Assembly (NCBI GenBank): GCA_040751775.1
Contig: JBFMGD010000023.1
Location: forward strand, 1 to 43,740
Source: JBFMGD01 sp040751775
Lineage (GTDB): Bacteria; Bacillota; Dethiobacteria; DTU022
Direction of reading: 5' to 3'
Length of the DNA: 43,740 bases
Part shown: positions 1-8,664 of the stretch, piece by piece
How positions within the stretch are numbered: position 1 is the first letter of the stretch
Layout of the letters: every line of letters starts with the position of its first letter
Notes under the pieces: model-generated
Told to the model about the DNA's origin: nothing
Database searches by the model: none
The model's input: the letters and a program-made list of their open reading frames with translations, nothing else
Made by a program: the position numbers and the translations under genes

Positions 1-170
1 AGTTTACACCTTGCAAACTTTCAAATTAAACCTTTAGCTCAAATCACAAGCCTCTTACAAAACTCAAAGCCTCAAAGAGACCGCTTGCTAAACCTAATCT
101 TACCCTGTTCAGTTTTCAAAGAACGCTTTTCGTGCTGCCTTTTCGTGCTGCCCTCAATGGGGCAAGACCT
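1..170 (-). other. probable rRNA operon leader, running left out of the window
   Basis: Read on the minus strand, 107-124 gives GTTCTTTGAAAACTGAAC. This matches the conserved motif just upstream of 16S rRNA genes in bacilli and clostridia. It lies downstream of a near-consensus promoter (171-199), and there is no open reading frame of note. The 16S gene itself would start left of base 1, so this is inferred from the leader motif and promoter strength. A tRNA or other stable RNA operon is the alternative. Confidence 0.55.
126..151. repeat. tandem 13-bp repeat, two copies
   Basis: CTTTTCGTGCTGC occurs twice head to tail (126-138 and 139-151). It lies between the putative stable-RNA promoter and the GTTCTTTGAAAACTGAAC motif, so it would be in the transcribed leader. 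It may simply be slippage. Confidence 0.8.
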
Positions 171-199
171 ATCTTAACACGGGTTAGTAGCCATGTCAA
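171..199 (-). promoter_or_regulatory. strong sigma-A promoter of the leftward stable-RNA operon
   Basis: On the minus strand there is a perfect -35 TTGACA (194-199), a 17-bp spacer and -10 TAAGAT (171-176). This is among the best promoters in the window and points left toward the rRNA-like leader. From here to yunB (200-349) I see no gene. Confidence 0.7.
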
Positions 200-349
200 G
201 CCTAACCGCAAACAGGTCGAATAACCGGGAATAACCGCATTCGGATTATCTAGTGACAGATAAATCTCGACCAAATATGCTTTTCTCTAAACCTTTTTTA
301 ACCTTTTGTGCATAATATTTTTCAACCAACCGGATTGCCACTAAACAAT

Positions 350-1027
350 TTAAGAATTTGGATACGTAAACGAACCGCCTGGGAGCTGCAGATTGATTAC
401 CGTATCCGGCACATCCCCCATATAGATGGCATCCGCAACCGGTACCGTGGTAATCACCTCAACCGAATCGGCGATGAATGGAATGATAATCTGTACTTCA
501 GTATGTACGCGCAGGTAAATTTTATGCCTGGTTTGGTTGATTCCCGCGTCCTCAAACGAATCCACCAGATCAGTATTAACCCGGCCCAGGGGCGACATGC
601 GTACCGGTATCTTCGGCCCGTATGTCGCGAGTAGAAAACTATCCATCACTTCGCCCAACGGAATTTCAAAAGGACTGTCTTCTAAATCATGCAGCGCCTC
701 CCGGGTGGCGATGGTCGTTTCCGCCATAATCCGGTTCACTTCCATGGAGTTTATCTGCGCCATAACGATGCGGCCCTGATCGTCTTGTTCAATAACAATC
801 AGGTCTTTATAATGAATGCCGCGGGCTACATTCTCCAGGATCGCAATGTTGATCGCGTCTGTCGCCAATCCGTCCGCTTTGATTTCCGCGATGGCCAGTA
901 CTGCCGGACGCAAGTTCCGCTCAATTATAAAAAACAGATGGACAATGAGATACAGCAGTGCCGCCAGAACAAAGAAAGAGAAAATACTGCCCGGCGGATT
1001 TCTCCTTTGGCGCCGCCTGTACCTCAT
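350..1027 (-). CDS. yunB: sporulation protein YunB
   Basis: This 225-residue protein matches the YunB family, whose members are made in the mother cell and are needed for normal spores in Bacillus subtilis. A basic N-terminus (MRYRRRQRRN) is followed by one membrane segment at about residues 14-34. The rest is the conserved soluble domain, with motifs such as AINIAI, RMSPLGRVNTD and INQTRHKIYLRV. The start is an ATG with an AGGGGG ribosome site 8 bp upstream. It lies 168 bp downstream of tyrS on the same strand, separated by a hairpin, so it probably has its own promoter; I did not find a convincing sigma-E site. The family call is firm; its molecular activity is unknown. Confidence 0.85.
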   Translation of the reverse strand: MRYRRRQRRNPPGSIFSFFVLAALLYLIVHLFFIIERNLRPAVLAIAEIKADGLATDAINIAILENVARGIHYKDLIVIEQDDQGRIVMAQINSMEVNRIMAETTIATREALHDLEDSPFEIPLGEVMDSFLLATYGPKIPVRMSPLGRVNTDLVDSFEDAGINQTRHKIYLRVHTEVQIIIPFIADSVEVITTVPVADAIYMGDVPDTVINLQLPGGSFTYPNS

Positions 1028-1085
1028 GTTTAATCCCCCTGCTTATGATTATTACTATTGCTTAGCCAATAGAATTGATTTTTAA

Positions 1086-1108
1086 GCCGCCCGGCAGTGG
1101 CGGGCGGC
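1086..1108 (-). terminator. GC-rich hairpin after tyrS
   Basis: An 8-bp stem GCCGCCCG / CGGGCGGC with a 7-nt loop is followed on the minus strand by TTAAAAATC, a weak T-tract. It is the likely end of the tyrS transcript ahead of yunB. Confidence 0.5.
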
Positions 1109-1195
1109 GCAAGGTTATGATAAAAAAGATTCGACAATATTAGAATTAACTAGGAGGAAAAATGCCTTACAGTAAAAGTGAAGATTAAATTCTAC

Positions 1196-2416
1196 TTAGC
1201 CGAATAAAATCCGGGCGAAACGGCGCTTGCCCACCTGCAGAACCTGTTCGCCCCGCGGCTGCACAGTATGGTCGATGGCGCGAATTGTTGCCCCTTCGAT
1301 TTTTACTCCACCCTGCTGGATCAGGCGGCGCGCCTCGCTGTTGCTGGCGGCAAGACCGGCTCTGACCATGATTGAGACCAGGTCCAGCGGCCCGTCCGCG
1401 CCGAGCCGAAGCAGCGGCATAGCCGCGGGCGGCTCTCCCTTTTGAAAAACGCGCTTAAAGGCTTCTTCAGCCTGCCCGGCCGCATCCGTCCCGTGGTAAA
1501 GTGTAACGATTTCACGCGCCAGGCGCATCTTGCCGTCCCGCGGGTGCAGCCGGCCGGTTTGCAGGTCGCCGATGACCCTTTCCGCCTCCGGCAAACTGAG
1601 CGCGGTAGCCAGGCGAAAATACTCGGGCATGATCTCGTCTGAAATGGACATCGCCTTACCGTAGATTTCTTCCGGCGGTTCGGTGATGCCGATATAGTTG
1701 CCCAGGCTCTTGCTCATCTTCTGCTCCCCGTCGGTACCGACCAGGATCGGCATGGTCAGCGCAACCTGGGGCTCCTGCCCGTATTCGCGCTGCAGGTGGC
1801 GCCCCATGAGCAGGTTAAATTTTTGTTCGGTGGCCCCAAATTCGATGTCGGCGCGGATAGCGATCGAATCGTACCCCTGCATTAAAGGATAGAAAAATTC
1901 GTGGATACTGATCGGAAGATTATCCCGGTAGCGGCGCGAGAAGTCTTCCCGCTCCATCATGCGCGCCACCGTAAGGGTGGAGGCCAGCTTGATCACATCG
2001 GCAAAGTTCAATTTGGCCAACCACTGGCTGTTGAAAACCAGCTCCGTGTGCTCCGGATCCAATACATGGAAGATCTGGTCTTGGTAGGTGCGGGCGTTGG
2101 CCAGCACTTCCTCTTCCGAAAGCTGCTTGCGCGTTTCCGAGCGGCCGGTGGGATCGCCGACCCGGCCCGTAAAATCGCCCAGGATGATGATCACATGATG
2201 GCCCAGTTCCTGAAACAGCTTCAGTTTATGTAAGACCACGGCATGACCGAGGTGTAAATCCGGTGCCGAAGGATCGATCCCCAACTTGCAGCGCAGCGGT
2301 TTATTCTGGATCACGCTTCGTTTAAGCTTGGCCAGAAGTTCTTCTTCCACAATAATTTCAGCCGTGTTCTCCTTGATTCGCGCCAGTTGCTCATCAGCCG
2401 GTAACATCTTCTGCAT
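1196..2416 (-). CDS. tyrS: tyrosine--tRNA ligase
   Basis: This 406-residue class I aminoacyl-tRNA synthetase charges tRNA-Tyr in the cytoplasm. The HIGH-type signature is HLGHAVVLHKL (residues about 55-65) in the Rossmann fold. A canonical KMSKS follows near residue 233. The C-terminus is an S4 RNA-binding domain (from about LVSIMVRAGLAASNSEA to the end). The length fits the TyrZ-like subgroup. The ATG is preceded by AGGAGGG. Only 82 bp separate it from the upstream MBL gene, which leaves no room for a T-box leader of the kind that often controls tyrS in Bacillota. It may therefore be transcribed with the MBL gene or from a simple promoter. Confidence 0.95.
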   Translation of the reverse strand: MQKMLPADEQLARIKENTAEIIVEEELLAKLKRSVIQNKPLRCKLGIDPSAPDLHLGHAVVLHKLKLFQELGHHVIIILGDFTGRVGDPTGRSETRKQLSEEEVLANARTYQDQIFHVLDPEHTELVFNSQWLAKLNFADVIKLASTLTVARMMEREDFSRRYRDNLPISIHEFFYPLMQGYDSIAIRADIEFGATEQKFNLLMGRHLQREYGQEPQVALTMPILVGTDGEQKMSKSLGNYIGITEPPEEIYGKAMSISDEIMPEYFRLATALSLPEAERVIGDLQTGRLHPRDGKMRLAREIVTLYHGTDAAGQAEEAFKRVFQKGEPPAAMPLLRLGADGPLDLVSIMVRAGLAASNSEARRLIQQGGVKIEGATIRAIDHTVQPRGEQVLQVGKRRFARILFG

Positions 2417-2498
2417 AGCTTTTCCCTCCTGCTTGCTTGTCCATCCTCTAAATTTCCGGTCGCTGTTATTTTATCACACCAGCACAATCCAACAACAA

Positions 2499-3299
2499 TC
2501 AATCAGCCAGGCAGGCATCCAGGTCAAGCATCATCCCATCCGATGCCGCCTGCACTTTAATGCCGGTTTCCGCCGTCAGCTGCTTCGCCAGCAAGTAAGG
2601 CTTATGGTAGAGCATGGTCAAGCCGAAATGCGTCATCACCGCCAGGCGCGGCCGGATGCCGTTGAGCAGTTTTTTCATACCGCACAGATCGAGGTGCTGG
2701 ATCTGTTTGACTGCGGGTGTCTCGTGGAAAACCACATTCACGATGATGATATCGCTTTGCCGGTAGCTTTCCACCAGTTCCGGGAAAAAGGCGGTGTCGC
2801 TAATAAAGGATAACCGCCCCGCCGGCAAATTAAACACCAGGCCGTAAGTTTCCACGGGATGAATATGGCGAATTGGCGTCGTAAAGTCTAGCGGCCCGAG
2901 GGTGTATTCCTTGCCGCTCTCCAGAAGTTCCAATTTTTCCATGGAACGCCGGGTATGGCGGAAAACAACCGGCTCGCCGCCGGCCTCCACCGCATCAGCC
3001 GGAGCAAACAGCACCCCGCGGTGGTTGAAAGTACCCTGCGTCATCGCTTCGATCATGACATTAATATCCGTTGAATGGTCCAGGTGCCGGTGCGTTAAAA
3101 TCAGGGCATCCAACTGTTCCGGGTTCAGCTTGGGCCGGACCGAAAAGCAGCGGCTCAAGGTGCCCGGCCCTGGATCAATCAGGATATCTTGACCTTGCAT
3201 GTTGCACCATATTCCTGCTGAAGAACGAAGCTGTTTCGAGACGACAAAACGCGCCCCGGCGGTACCCAAAAATTTAATCCAGTCAGCCAACCTCAGCAT
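2499..3299 (-). CDS. MBL-fold metal-dependent hydrolase (RNase Z-like subgroup)
   Basis: A metallo-beta-lactamase fold protein of 266 residues from the ATG chosen here. The first strand reads IKFLGTAGARFVV, typical of the RNase Z/phosphodiesterase-like branch. The metal motif is THRHLDHSTD (HxHxDH). Later conserved histidines are visible in SFISDTAF and MTHFG. The substrate cannot be read from the sequence. The frame is open to a GTG at 3326, but that start has no better ribosome site. ATG 3299 puts the protein start close to the first beta-strand, as usual in the family. It is upstream of tyrS on the same strand. Confidence 0.8.
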   Translation of the reverse strand: MLRLADWIKFLGTAGARFVVSKQLRSSAGIWCNMQGQDILIDPGPGTLSRCFSVRPKLNPEQLDALILTHRHLDHSTDINVMIEAMTQGTFNHRGVLFAPADAVEAGGEPVVFRHTRRSMEKLELLESGKEYTLGPLDFTTPIRHIHPVETYGLVFNLPAGRLSFISDTAFFPELVESYRQSDIIIVNVVFHETPAVKQIQHLDLCGMKKLLNGIRPRLAVMTHFGLTMLYHKPYLLAKQLTAETGIKVQAASDGMMLDLDACLAD

Positions 3300-3441
3300 A
3301 ACCCCTTGAGTAGTGATTTTTTCCACCTTTAACTATTCTATCATATCACGGTGGCCGGCAGTATTACTTTGTTCACGGCCGGGCAGGATTTTTCCGGTAA
3401 AATATAGAAGATGATTATGATAAATTGGAGGTGACCGTACG

Positions 3442-4422
3442 ATGATCCTGGTTACCGGAGGCGCGGGATACATCGGCAGCCATGCCGTGAAGGCACTGCT
3501 GGACAAAGGTTGTGCCGTAGCGGTGTTTGATAACTTAAGCTACGGCCACGCCGGGGCAATTGATCAGCGGGCTGAATTCATCAGGGGCGACCTGCAGGAT
3601 CCGCCGGCCATTCGTGAAACCTTGCAGCGTTATCCGATCCGCCTGGTAATGCACTTTGCAGCCCACAGCATTGTGCCGGAGTCGGTACTCAAACCGCTGC
3701 TAAGCTACCGCAATGTCAGCGCGACGGTAAACCTGCTTTCCGCGATGGCCGAAAGCGGGGTCAAACGGTTAGTGTTTTCTTCTACCGCGGCGGTGTACGG
3801 TGAACCGGTAAAACTGCCGATTGAAGAGGACCACCCGATCAATCCAACCAATCCGTACGGAGAGTCAAAAGCCTGTCTGGAATCGATGCTGGCCCGGCTG
3901 CACCGTGCTGCAGGTTTGAACTATGTTTCGCTGCGCTATTTTAATGCCGCCGGCGCAGACCCCGACGGCGCGCTAGGCGAAGATCACCACCCGGAAACCC
4001 ACCTGATCCCGCTGGTCTTGAAAACAGCTCTCGGGCAGCGTGAAAAAATCTTCGTCTACGGCTCGGACTATCCGACTGAAGACGGCACTGCCGTGCGTGA
4101 CTATATCCACGTTTCAGACCTGGTCGAAGCCCACCTCCTGGCCATGCACCTCCTGGAAAAAGATCGCCCGGTCCAGGCGGTTTATAACCTGGGCCACCAA
4201 AAAGGCTACTCAGTGCTGGAGGTTATTGAGACCGCCCGCCGGATCACAAAGCGGGAAATTCCCCTCGAGATGGCCTCACGCCGGCCGGGAGATCCGTCCA
4301 CGTTAATTGCCGCTTCGGATAAAATCAAAAAAGAGCTGGGTTGGAAACCGCGTTTTACCGCGCTGGCAAAGATCATCGCTACCGCCTGGGAATGGCACCT
4401 GCACCACCCGAACGGCTATTAA
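3442..4422 (+). CDS. galE: UDP-glucose 4-epimerase
   Basis: This 326-residue extended short-chain dehydrogenase/reductase interconverts UDP-galactose and UDP-glucose with bound NAD. The N-terminal nucleotide motif is GGAGYIGS, the catalytic Ser is in FSSTAAVYG, and the Tyr-Lys pair is in NPYGESK. The C-terminal substrate region includes DGTAVRDYIHVSDL. The length is normal. The ATG follows GGAGGTG by 9 bp. Its stop overlaps the convergent galK stop by 4 bp, so galE is transcribed toward galT-galK. All three Leloir enzymes are present, but no galactose transporter or regulator is visible. Confidence 0.95.
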   Translation: MILVTGGAGYIGSHAVKALLDKGCAVAVFDNLSYGHAGAIDQRAEFIRGDLQDPPAIRETLQRYPIRLVMHFAAHSIVPESVLKPLLSYRNVSATVNLLSAMAESGVKRLVFSSTAAVYGEPVKLPIEEDHPINPTNPYGESKACLESMLARLHRAAGLNYVSLRYFNAAGADPDGALGEDHHPETHLIPLVLKTALGQREKIFVYGSDYPTEDGTAVRDYIHVSDLVEAHLLAMHLLEKDRPVQAVYNLGHQKGYSVLEVIETARRITKREIPLEMASRRPGDPSTLIAASDKIKKELGWKPRFTALAKIIATAWEWHLHHPNGY

Positions 4423-5543
4423 TTCGGGGGAGATTTCACGCGGACACCGTTTGCGGCGGTAGTCCGGTAATAATGGGGTTCCGCCCATCCCCGGTCTAAA
4501 AAAGCGGCCGTGATGCTGGCGGTCGTATCTTCGATGCAGTCTTTATGCAATAAGGCCACGGCGCAGCCGCCGAAGCCGGCCCCGGTCATCCTGGCGCCCA
4601 TAACGCCCGGCACCGCAAGCGCCGTTTCCACGATCAGATCAAGTTCGGGACAGCTGACCTGGTAGAGGTCGCGCAGTCCCGCGTGAGAACGGCTCATAAA
4701 ATAACCGAATGATGCAAGGTCCCCGCCGCACAGAGCGGCCGCCGCTTCCCGCACCCGTGAATTTTCTTCAACAACATAGCGGCTGCGCTGATAGAGCGTT
4801 TTCGGTAAAAAACGCCGCGCCTCTTTTACCTCTTCCAGGGCTACGTCTCTTAAAGAACGGATCGGCCATCCCGCGCAATCAGCCAAACGCCGCACCGCCG
4901 CTTCACATTCCGCACGCCGGCGGTTGTATGCCGAGCCGCTGAGCGTACGCTCGACCCGGCTGTCCACAATCAGCAGCCTTTGTTCACCCAACTCCAGGGG
5001 AATCTGGCTGTATTCCAGGCTGCGGCAGTCGAGCAACAAAGCATGATTTTCCAACCCCAATGTTACCGCAAATTGATCCATGATCCCGCAGTGGACACCC
5101 ACAAATTCGCTCTCCGCTTTCTGACAGAGCAGCGCCAGTTCTGTCGGCGGAATCGTCAAGCCGGACAACGCGGCCAGCGCCGCCGCTACCGCCACCTCCA
5201 GGGCAGCGGAAGAGCTCAAACCCGCTCCGATGGGGATACTGCTTTCGATAGAGAGATCGGCGCCGTGCACCGTGTAGCCGGGTTCTCCGAGGGCCCAGCA
5301 AACTGCCTTCAAGTAATCGAGCCAGGCCGGCTTTCCCCGCGGGGGCTCAAGCTGATCAAGCGAAAATGAGAGCCGCGGCCCGAACCCGGCCGCGCCGGCA
5401 ATGATCTGCCGGTCGGAACGGGAGTGCGCGCTGATTTCGATCGCCTGTTCAATTGCCGCCGGCATAACAAAGCCTTCGTTATAGTCGGTATGCTCCCCAA
5501 TTAGGTTGACCCGCCCCGGAGCGGTAACATGTACCTGTGTCAT
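4419..5543 (-). CDS. galK: galactokinase
   Basis: A GHMP kinase of 374 residues that phosphorylates galactose at C1. The galactokinase signature APGRVNLIGEHTDYNEG is at the N-terminus. The ATP-binding loop is PIGAGLSSSAALEVA, and the third GHMP motif is ARMTGAGFGGCAVAL. The start is ATG 5543 with AGGAG 8 bp upstream; an in-frame alternative at 5552 has no better site. It lies 111 bp downstream of galT on the same strand and probably shares its promoter. It overlaps the galE stop tail to tail. Confidence 0.95.
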   Translation of the reverse strand: MTQVHVTAPGRVNLIGEHTDYNEGFVMPAAIEQAIEISAHSRSDRQIIAGAAGFGPRLSFSLDQLEPPRGKPAWLDYLKAVCWALGEPGYTVHGADLSIESSIPIGAGLSSSAALEVAVAAALAALSGLTIPPTELALLCQKAESEFVGVHCGIMDQFAVTLGLENHALLLDCRSLEYSQIPLELGEQRLLIVDSRVERTLSGSAYNRRRAECEAAVRRLADCAGWPIRSLRDVALEEVKEARRFLPKTLYQRSRYVVEENSRVREAAAALCGGDLASFGYFMSRSHAGLRDLYQVSCPELDLIVETALAVPGVMGARMTGAGFGGCAVALLHKDCIEDTTASITAAFLDRGWAEPHYYRTTAANGVRVKSPPN

Positions 5544-5654
5544 TGACAACACTCCTACGACAAGAATTCAGAACCACAACAAAGCAGTAGAAATCTTAGC
5601 GTATTGCCGGTAATCAGGGTGCGAATGTAGGGGGAAATACCCATCCAGAGTAGT

Positions 5655-6623
5655 TTAATTCAGGCATTTTCGCAGCTGAGCCGCTTTTTCTTCGGGCATG
5701 GAGTCATTAATAAATGTGCCGGCCCCCTGTTCACAGCCGGCCAGGAATTTAAGTTTATGCCGGTCACGCAAGGGCGGGTAAAATTCAAAATGCAGATGGC
5801 CCAGCCCTTCTTTTTTCCCGGTAGGCTCCTGATGCAAAATCATTATATAGGGGAAGGGAGCTTCAAGCAAGCGATCGAAGGCTTTTACCAATCGCTGCAG
5901 CGAGGCAGCCAGCAAGGATATTTCCAAGCCGGTCAGCTCAAGCAGCGAAGCGCAATGGCGGCGGATATAAAGGTGAACTTCGAAAGGGTAACGGGCGGCA
6001 AAAGGAATAAAAGCGGTAAATGCGGCGTCCTCCATGATCACGCGCCGGCCGTCCTGCTGCTCGCTTTCCACGAGGTCGCAGAAGAGGCAGCGGCCGTGAT
6101 CAGAGCGGTAGCGCCGGGCCGAAGCGAACTCGCGAGCCGGAACAGGTGGCAAGTAAGAGAAGCCGTAGATTTGGCCGTGGGGATGATGCAGAGTTACGCC
6201 AACTTCAGCGCCGCGGTTTTCAAATATAAGGACATACTCGATCTGATCTCGCCGGCCGATCTCAAGGTAACGATCCTGCCAGACCCGGATCAGTTGGATC
6301 AGCCGCTCTCCGGGCAGGGTGGCCAGCGAACCTTCATGGTCCGGTGTGTAAACCACCACTTCACAGACACCGAAGGCCGGTTTAACGGGATGCAGCGGGA
6401 TCCCTTCGACACCGGGCGGCGGCGGGCTTGTCTGAAAACTGGGAAAGCGGTTTTCAAAAACCGCGATTTCAAAATAAGATCGCGGTATCTCTGTTTCAAA
6501 GCCGCCGGGGACGGTGGGACACAACGGGCAAAAATCCCTGGGCGGCAGGAATACCCGGCCCATACGGTGCGTGGCTGTAACGGTCCATTCCCGTCGTACC
6601 GGATCCCATCTCAGTTCAGACAA
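5655..6623 (-). CDS. galT: galactose-1-phosphate uridylyltransferase
   Basis: About 322 residues, HIT superfamily. It transfers UMP between UDP-glucose and galactose-1-phosphate. The nucleophile motif is HHPHGQIYGF, the histidine triad of class I GalT. A zinc-site CPLCP follows near residue 32, and HLHFEFYPP is the C-terminal conserved block. I chose TTG 6623 because AGGGGAG lies 9 bp upstream and the protein then begins SELRWDPVRREW, as family members do. An ATG at 6674 would add 17 basic residues and has a poor site. It is the first gene of galT-galK, with a promoter at 6797-6825. Confidence 0.92.
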   Translation of the reverse strand: MSELRWDPVRREWTVTATHRMGRVFLPPRDFCPLCPTVPGGFETEIPRSYFEIAVFENRFPSFQTSPPPPGVEGIPLHPVKPAFGVCEVVVYTPDHEGSLATLPGERLIQLIRVWQDRYLEIGRRDQIEYVLIFENRGAEVGVTLHHPHGQIYGFSYLPPVPAREFASARRYRSDHGRCLFCDLVESEQQDGRRVIMEDAAFTAFIPFAARYPFEVHLYIRRHCASLLELTGLEISLLAASLQRLVKAFDRLLEAPFPYIMILHQEPTGKKEGLGHLHFEFYPPLRDRHKLKFLAGCEQGAGTFINDSMPEEKAAQLRKCLN

Positions 6624-6796
6624 CCTCGCTCGCTCCCCTGCAATTTTCTTTTTCTGCTTCAGCCGGCAATTCATCCTTTGCCAATGAATAATAAATCAGG
6701 TAGCGCCCGTCTTCCTTCCTGGTTACTTCTTTTTTTAGTTTATGATTCGACATGCGTTACACCCGCTTTCGTTTTATTGCCCTTTTCAAATATTCC

Positions 6797-6825
6797 GTTG
6801 TACTAAGGTTCAACGGCCAGGTCAA
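6797..6825 (-). promoter_or_regulatory. putative galT-galK promoter
   Basis: Minus strand -35 TTGACC (6820-6825), 17-bp spacer, -10 TACAAC (6797-6802). It lies in the divergent gap between galT and the MBL gene at 6964. I saw no clear operator palindrome around it. Confidence 0.5.
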
Positions 6826-6963
6826 GCTAATAATTTCTCAAACGAAGGTTTGTTTTCCTGCTCTAGTCCAGTAGTTATGCTACAATAGTTGTGGCGACAG
6901 TGGTCCAATCATATAAGCAAAGCGGCCGGACCAGGCGAATATATAAGAGCGGAGGAGACCGCT

Positions 6964-7773
6964 ATGCTGAAAACAATTACTCACGGTGCTGTAACTGAAA
7001 TTAAGGTTTCCCGAACAATCATGCGCCGCCCGGTCTACTTTAATTCCTTTTATTATGTGGACGGCCTGCTCATTGATACCGGCCCGCCGCATGTCGCCCC
7101 GGAAGTGGCGGAGCTGATCCGGCGCCTGCCCATCGAAACAGCGGCGATCACTCATCAGCACGAGGATCATTACGGCAATTGCTCTCTTATTCAAAATAAG
7201 CTTGGCGTCCCCATTTACGCTCATCCTGGAACCCTGGCTGTTATGGCCGCTCCTCCCAAGATTCAACTCTATCGCAAATATATGTGGGGTGACGCCGCTC
7301 CCGCTGCAGGGTTGCCTTTAACTAAAACGATCCGGACCAACCGTTACTGTTTCGAAGTAATCCATACACCAGGTCACAGCCACGATCACGTAAGCTTTTT
7401 CGAACCAGACCAAAAGTGGCTTTTCTGCGGCGATTTCTACCTGGGTGAAAAGTTGACCGGTTTCATGGAAGGGGAAGATATCGCCGATCACCTGAGCAGT
7501 CTGGAAAAGATAATCAAAAAAGAACCGTTACTACTATTTTGCAGCCTCAAAGGCAAGCTGACAGACGCAGTTGAGCGGCTTAAGCGCAAACACAGTTACT
7601 GGTGGAACCTTGGGGTAAAAATAAGGCAGCTTTACGAAAGCGGTCTCTCCGCCAACCAGATCCGTCGCCGCCTATTGGAGGGCGAACTGCCGTTTTACTA
7701 CCTCTCGCAGTTAAACTGGGGACGCAAACACCTGGTAGACTCCTTCATAAAACACAGAGAGCTTTTCATTTGA
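6964..7773 (+). CDS. MBL-fold metallo-hydrolase (glyoxalase II-like)
   Basis: A 269-residue metallo-beta-lactamase fold protein with THQHEDHYGN (HxHxDH), GHSHDH and FCGDFY as successive metal ligands. This is the arrangement of glyoxalase II-like and other binuclear zinc hydrolases. The C-terminal 70 residues are basic and helical, which suggests an added domain. The substrate is not determinable. The start is ATG 6964, preceded by GCGGAGGAG. It is a single gene, followed by a strong hairpin terminator at 7784-7819. Confidence 0.8.
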   Translation: MLKTITHGAVTEIKVSRTIMRRPVYFNSFYYVDGLLIDTGPPHVAPEVAELIRRLPIETAAITHQHEDHYGNCSLIQNKLGVPIYAHPGTLAVMAAPPKIQLYRKYMWGDAAPAAGLPLTKTIRTNRYCFEVIHTPGHSHDHVSFFEPDQKWLFCGDFYLGEKLTGFMEGEDIADHLSSLEKIIKKEPLLLFCSLKGKLTDAVERLKRKHSYWWNLGVKIRQLYESGLSANQIRRRLLEGELPFYYLSQLNWGRKHLVDSFIKHRELFI

Positions 7774-7783
7774 TAGAAATAAA

Positions 7784-7819
7784 AAAAGAGGGACACAAAC
7801 ACACCTGTGTCCCTCTTTT
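7784..7819. terminator. bidirectional hairpin terminator between the MBL gene and rnpB
   Basis: The 14-nt arms AAAAGAGGGACACA (7784-7797) and TGTGTCCCTCTTTT (7806-7819) pair perfectly around an 8-nt loop. A-rich and T-rich flanks let it work for the MBL gene (plus) and for rnpB (minus). Confidence 0.85.
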
Positions 7820-7837
7820 GCCTTCTTTAAATACTAA

Positions 7838-8248
7838 CCGGGCCCGAGCAAACTTGTAAGCCGAGTTCTGTTCTTCCCGCGGCCCGGCTATCACCGGGCC
7901 GCGGGAAGCGGCAGCCATCTATCTAGGGCGCCAGTTGCCTGACGTCTCCAGCGACCTAACCCGAGGAGTCAGCGGGCAACTTCATCCTCCTCCTATTTGG
8001 TCTTGCTCCGGGTGGGGTTTACCTAGCAGACCGGTCTCCCGGCCTCTGGTACGCTCTTACCGCACCGTTGCACCCTTACCCCGCTGTATGCGGGGCGGTA
8101 TCTTTTCTGTGGCACTGGCCTTAGGGTCACCCCCACTGGGCGTTACCCAGCACCCTGCCCTGCGGAGCTCGGACTTTCCTCGAAAACCGCCTTGCGGACA
8201 TGTTCTCGCGACCGCCTCATTTACTCGGGGCCCGATTCAGTTGTTGGG
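7838..8248 (-). ncRNA. rnpB: RNase P RNA, bacterial class A
   Basis: The minus strand carries the diagnostic conserved blocks. CR-I is GAGGAAAGTCCGAGCTC near 8170-8186, followed by GGGCAGGGTGCTGG. The CR-V block ACAGAACTCGGCTTAC lies near the 3' end (about 7856-7871). The 5' CGGGCCCCGAG and the 3' CTCGGGCCCGG form helix P1, fixing the mature ends near 8237 and 7838. This RNA is the catalytic subunit that trims tRNA 5' leaders. The 5' end given is the predicted transcription start, about 7 nt after the -10 box. A 108-codon plus-strand frame over it is only a shadow. Confidence 0.95.
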
Positions 8249-8254
8249 ATCCAT

Positions 8255-8283
8255 AGTATAACATAGGCCGGCAGTCTTGTCAA
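8255..8283 (-). promoter_or_regulatory. rnpB promoter
   Basis: Minus strand TTGACA (8278-8283), 17-bp spacer, TATACT (8255-8260). It is near consensus and directly precedes RNase P RNA. Confidence 0.8.
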
Positions 8284-8328
8284 AAACGCGCTTTTACAAG
8301 GCAATATGTTGCGTACTGACAAAACGGG

Positions 8329-8529
8329 CTAGTTTTGCCCCCTGGTGGATATGCCCATCTTGTCATAAGCAAGTGAATAGGAAGTCAACCCCTCCACAAC
8401 CAGCATGCCGCCTACCACAGGAAGAACATAACTCATTAGACCGTTGTTTCGGTTCATCGCCATACTGACCAGAGCCAGCCCGCTGCCGATTCTGATCGCC
8501 CGATCGATCGTTCCCATGTTCTGTTTCAT
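8329..8529 (-). CDS. small DUF2892/YgaP-type membrane protein
   Basis: A 66-residue protein beginning MKQNMGTIDRAIRIGSG, the typical opening of the DUF2892 (YgaP transmembrane) family. Two hydrophobic stretches follow, at about 14-22 and 30-45. The start is ATG 8529, 6 bp after GAGGAGGT; an upstream in-frame ATG is too close to that site. Its function is unknown. Some relatives are fused to rhodanese domains, but this one is not. Confidence 0.75.
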   Translation of the reverse strand: MKQNMGTIDRAIRIGSGLALVSMAMNRNNGLMSYVLPVVGGMLVVEGLTSYSLAYDKMGISTRGQN

Positions 8530-8664
8530 GATCATACCTCCTCGACAATATATTTTTCGCACACCTTTTTTATAAATTACCCAGCATGAACTATTATATC
8601 CGCCTATTGCGGCATTTTAAGAGATTAATCAGGCATATATTTTAACTAAAAGGCGGGAGAACAG

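Noticed and set aside
1152..1188. A perfect AGGAGG site followed by an 8-codon plus-strand ORF (MPYSKSED)
   Set aside because: It is very short, has no conserved context I recognise and runs into the tyrS 3' end. It may be chance or a relic.
2417..2498. A possible T-box leader for tyrS
   Set aside because: The gap to the upstream gene is only 82 bp and shows no T-box sequence or specifier stem.
7935..8261. A 108-codon plus-strand frame over RNase P RNA
   Set aside because: The region is a well-conserved structured RNA on the other strand.
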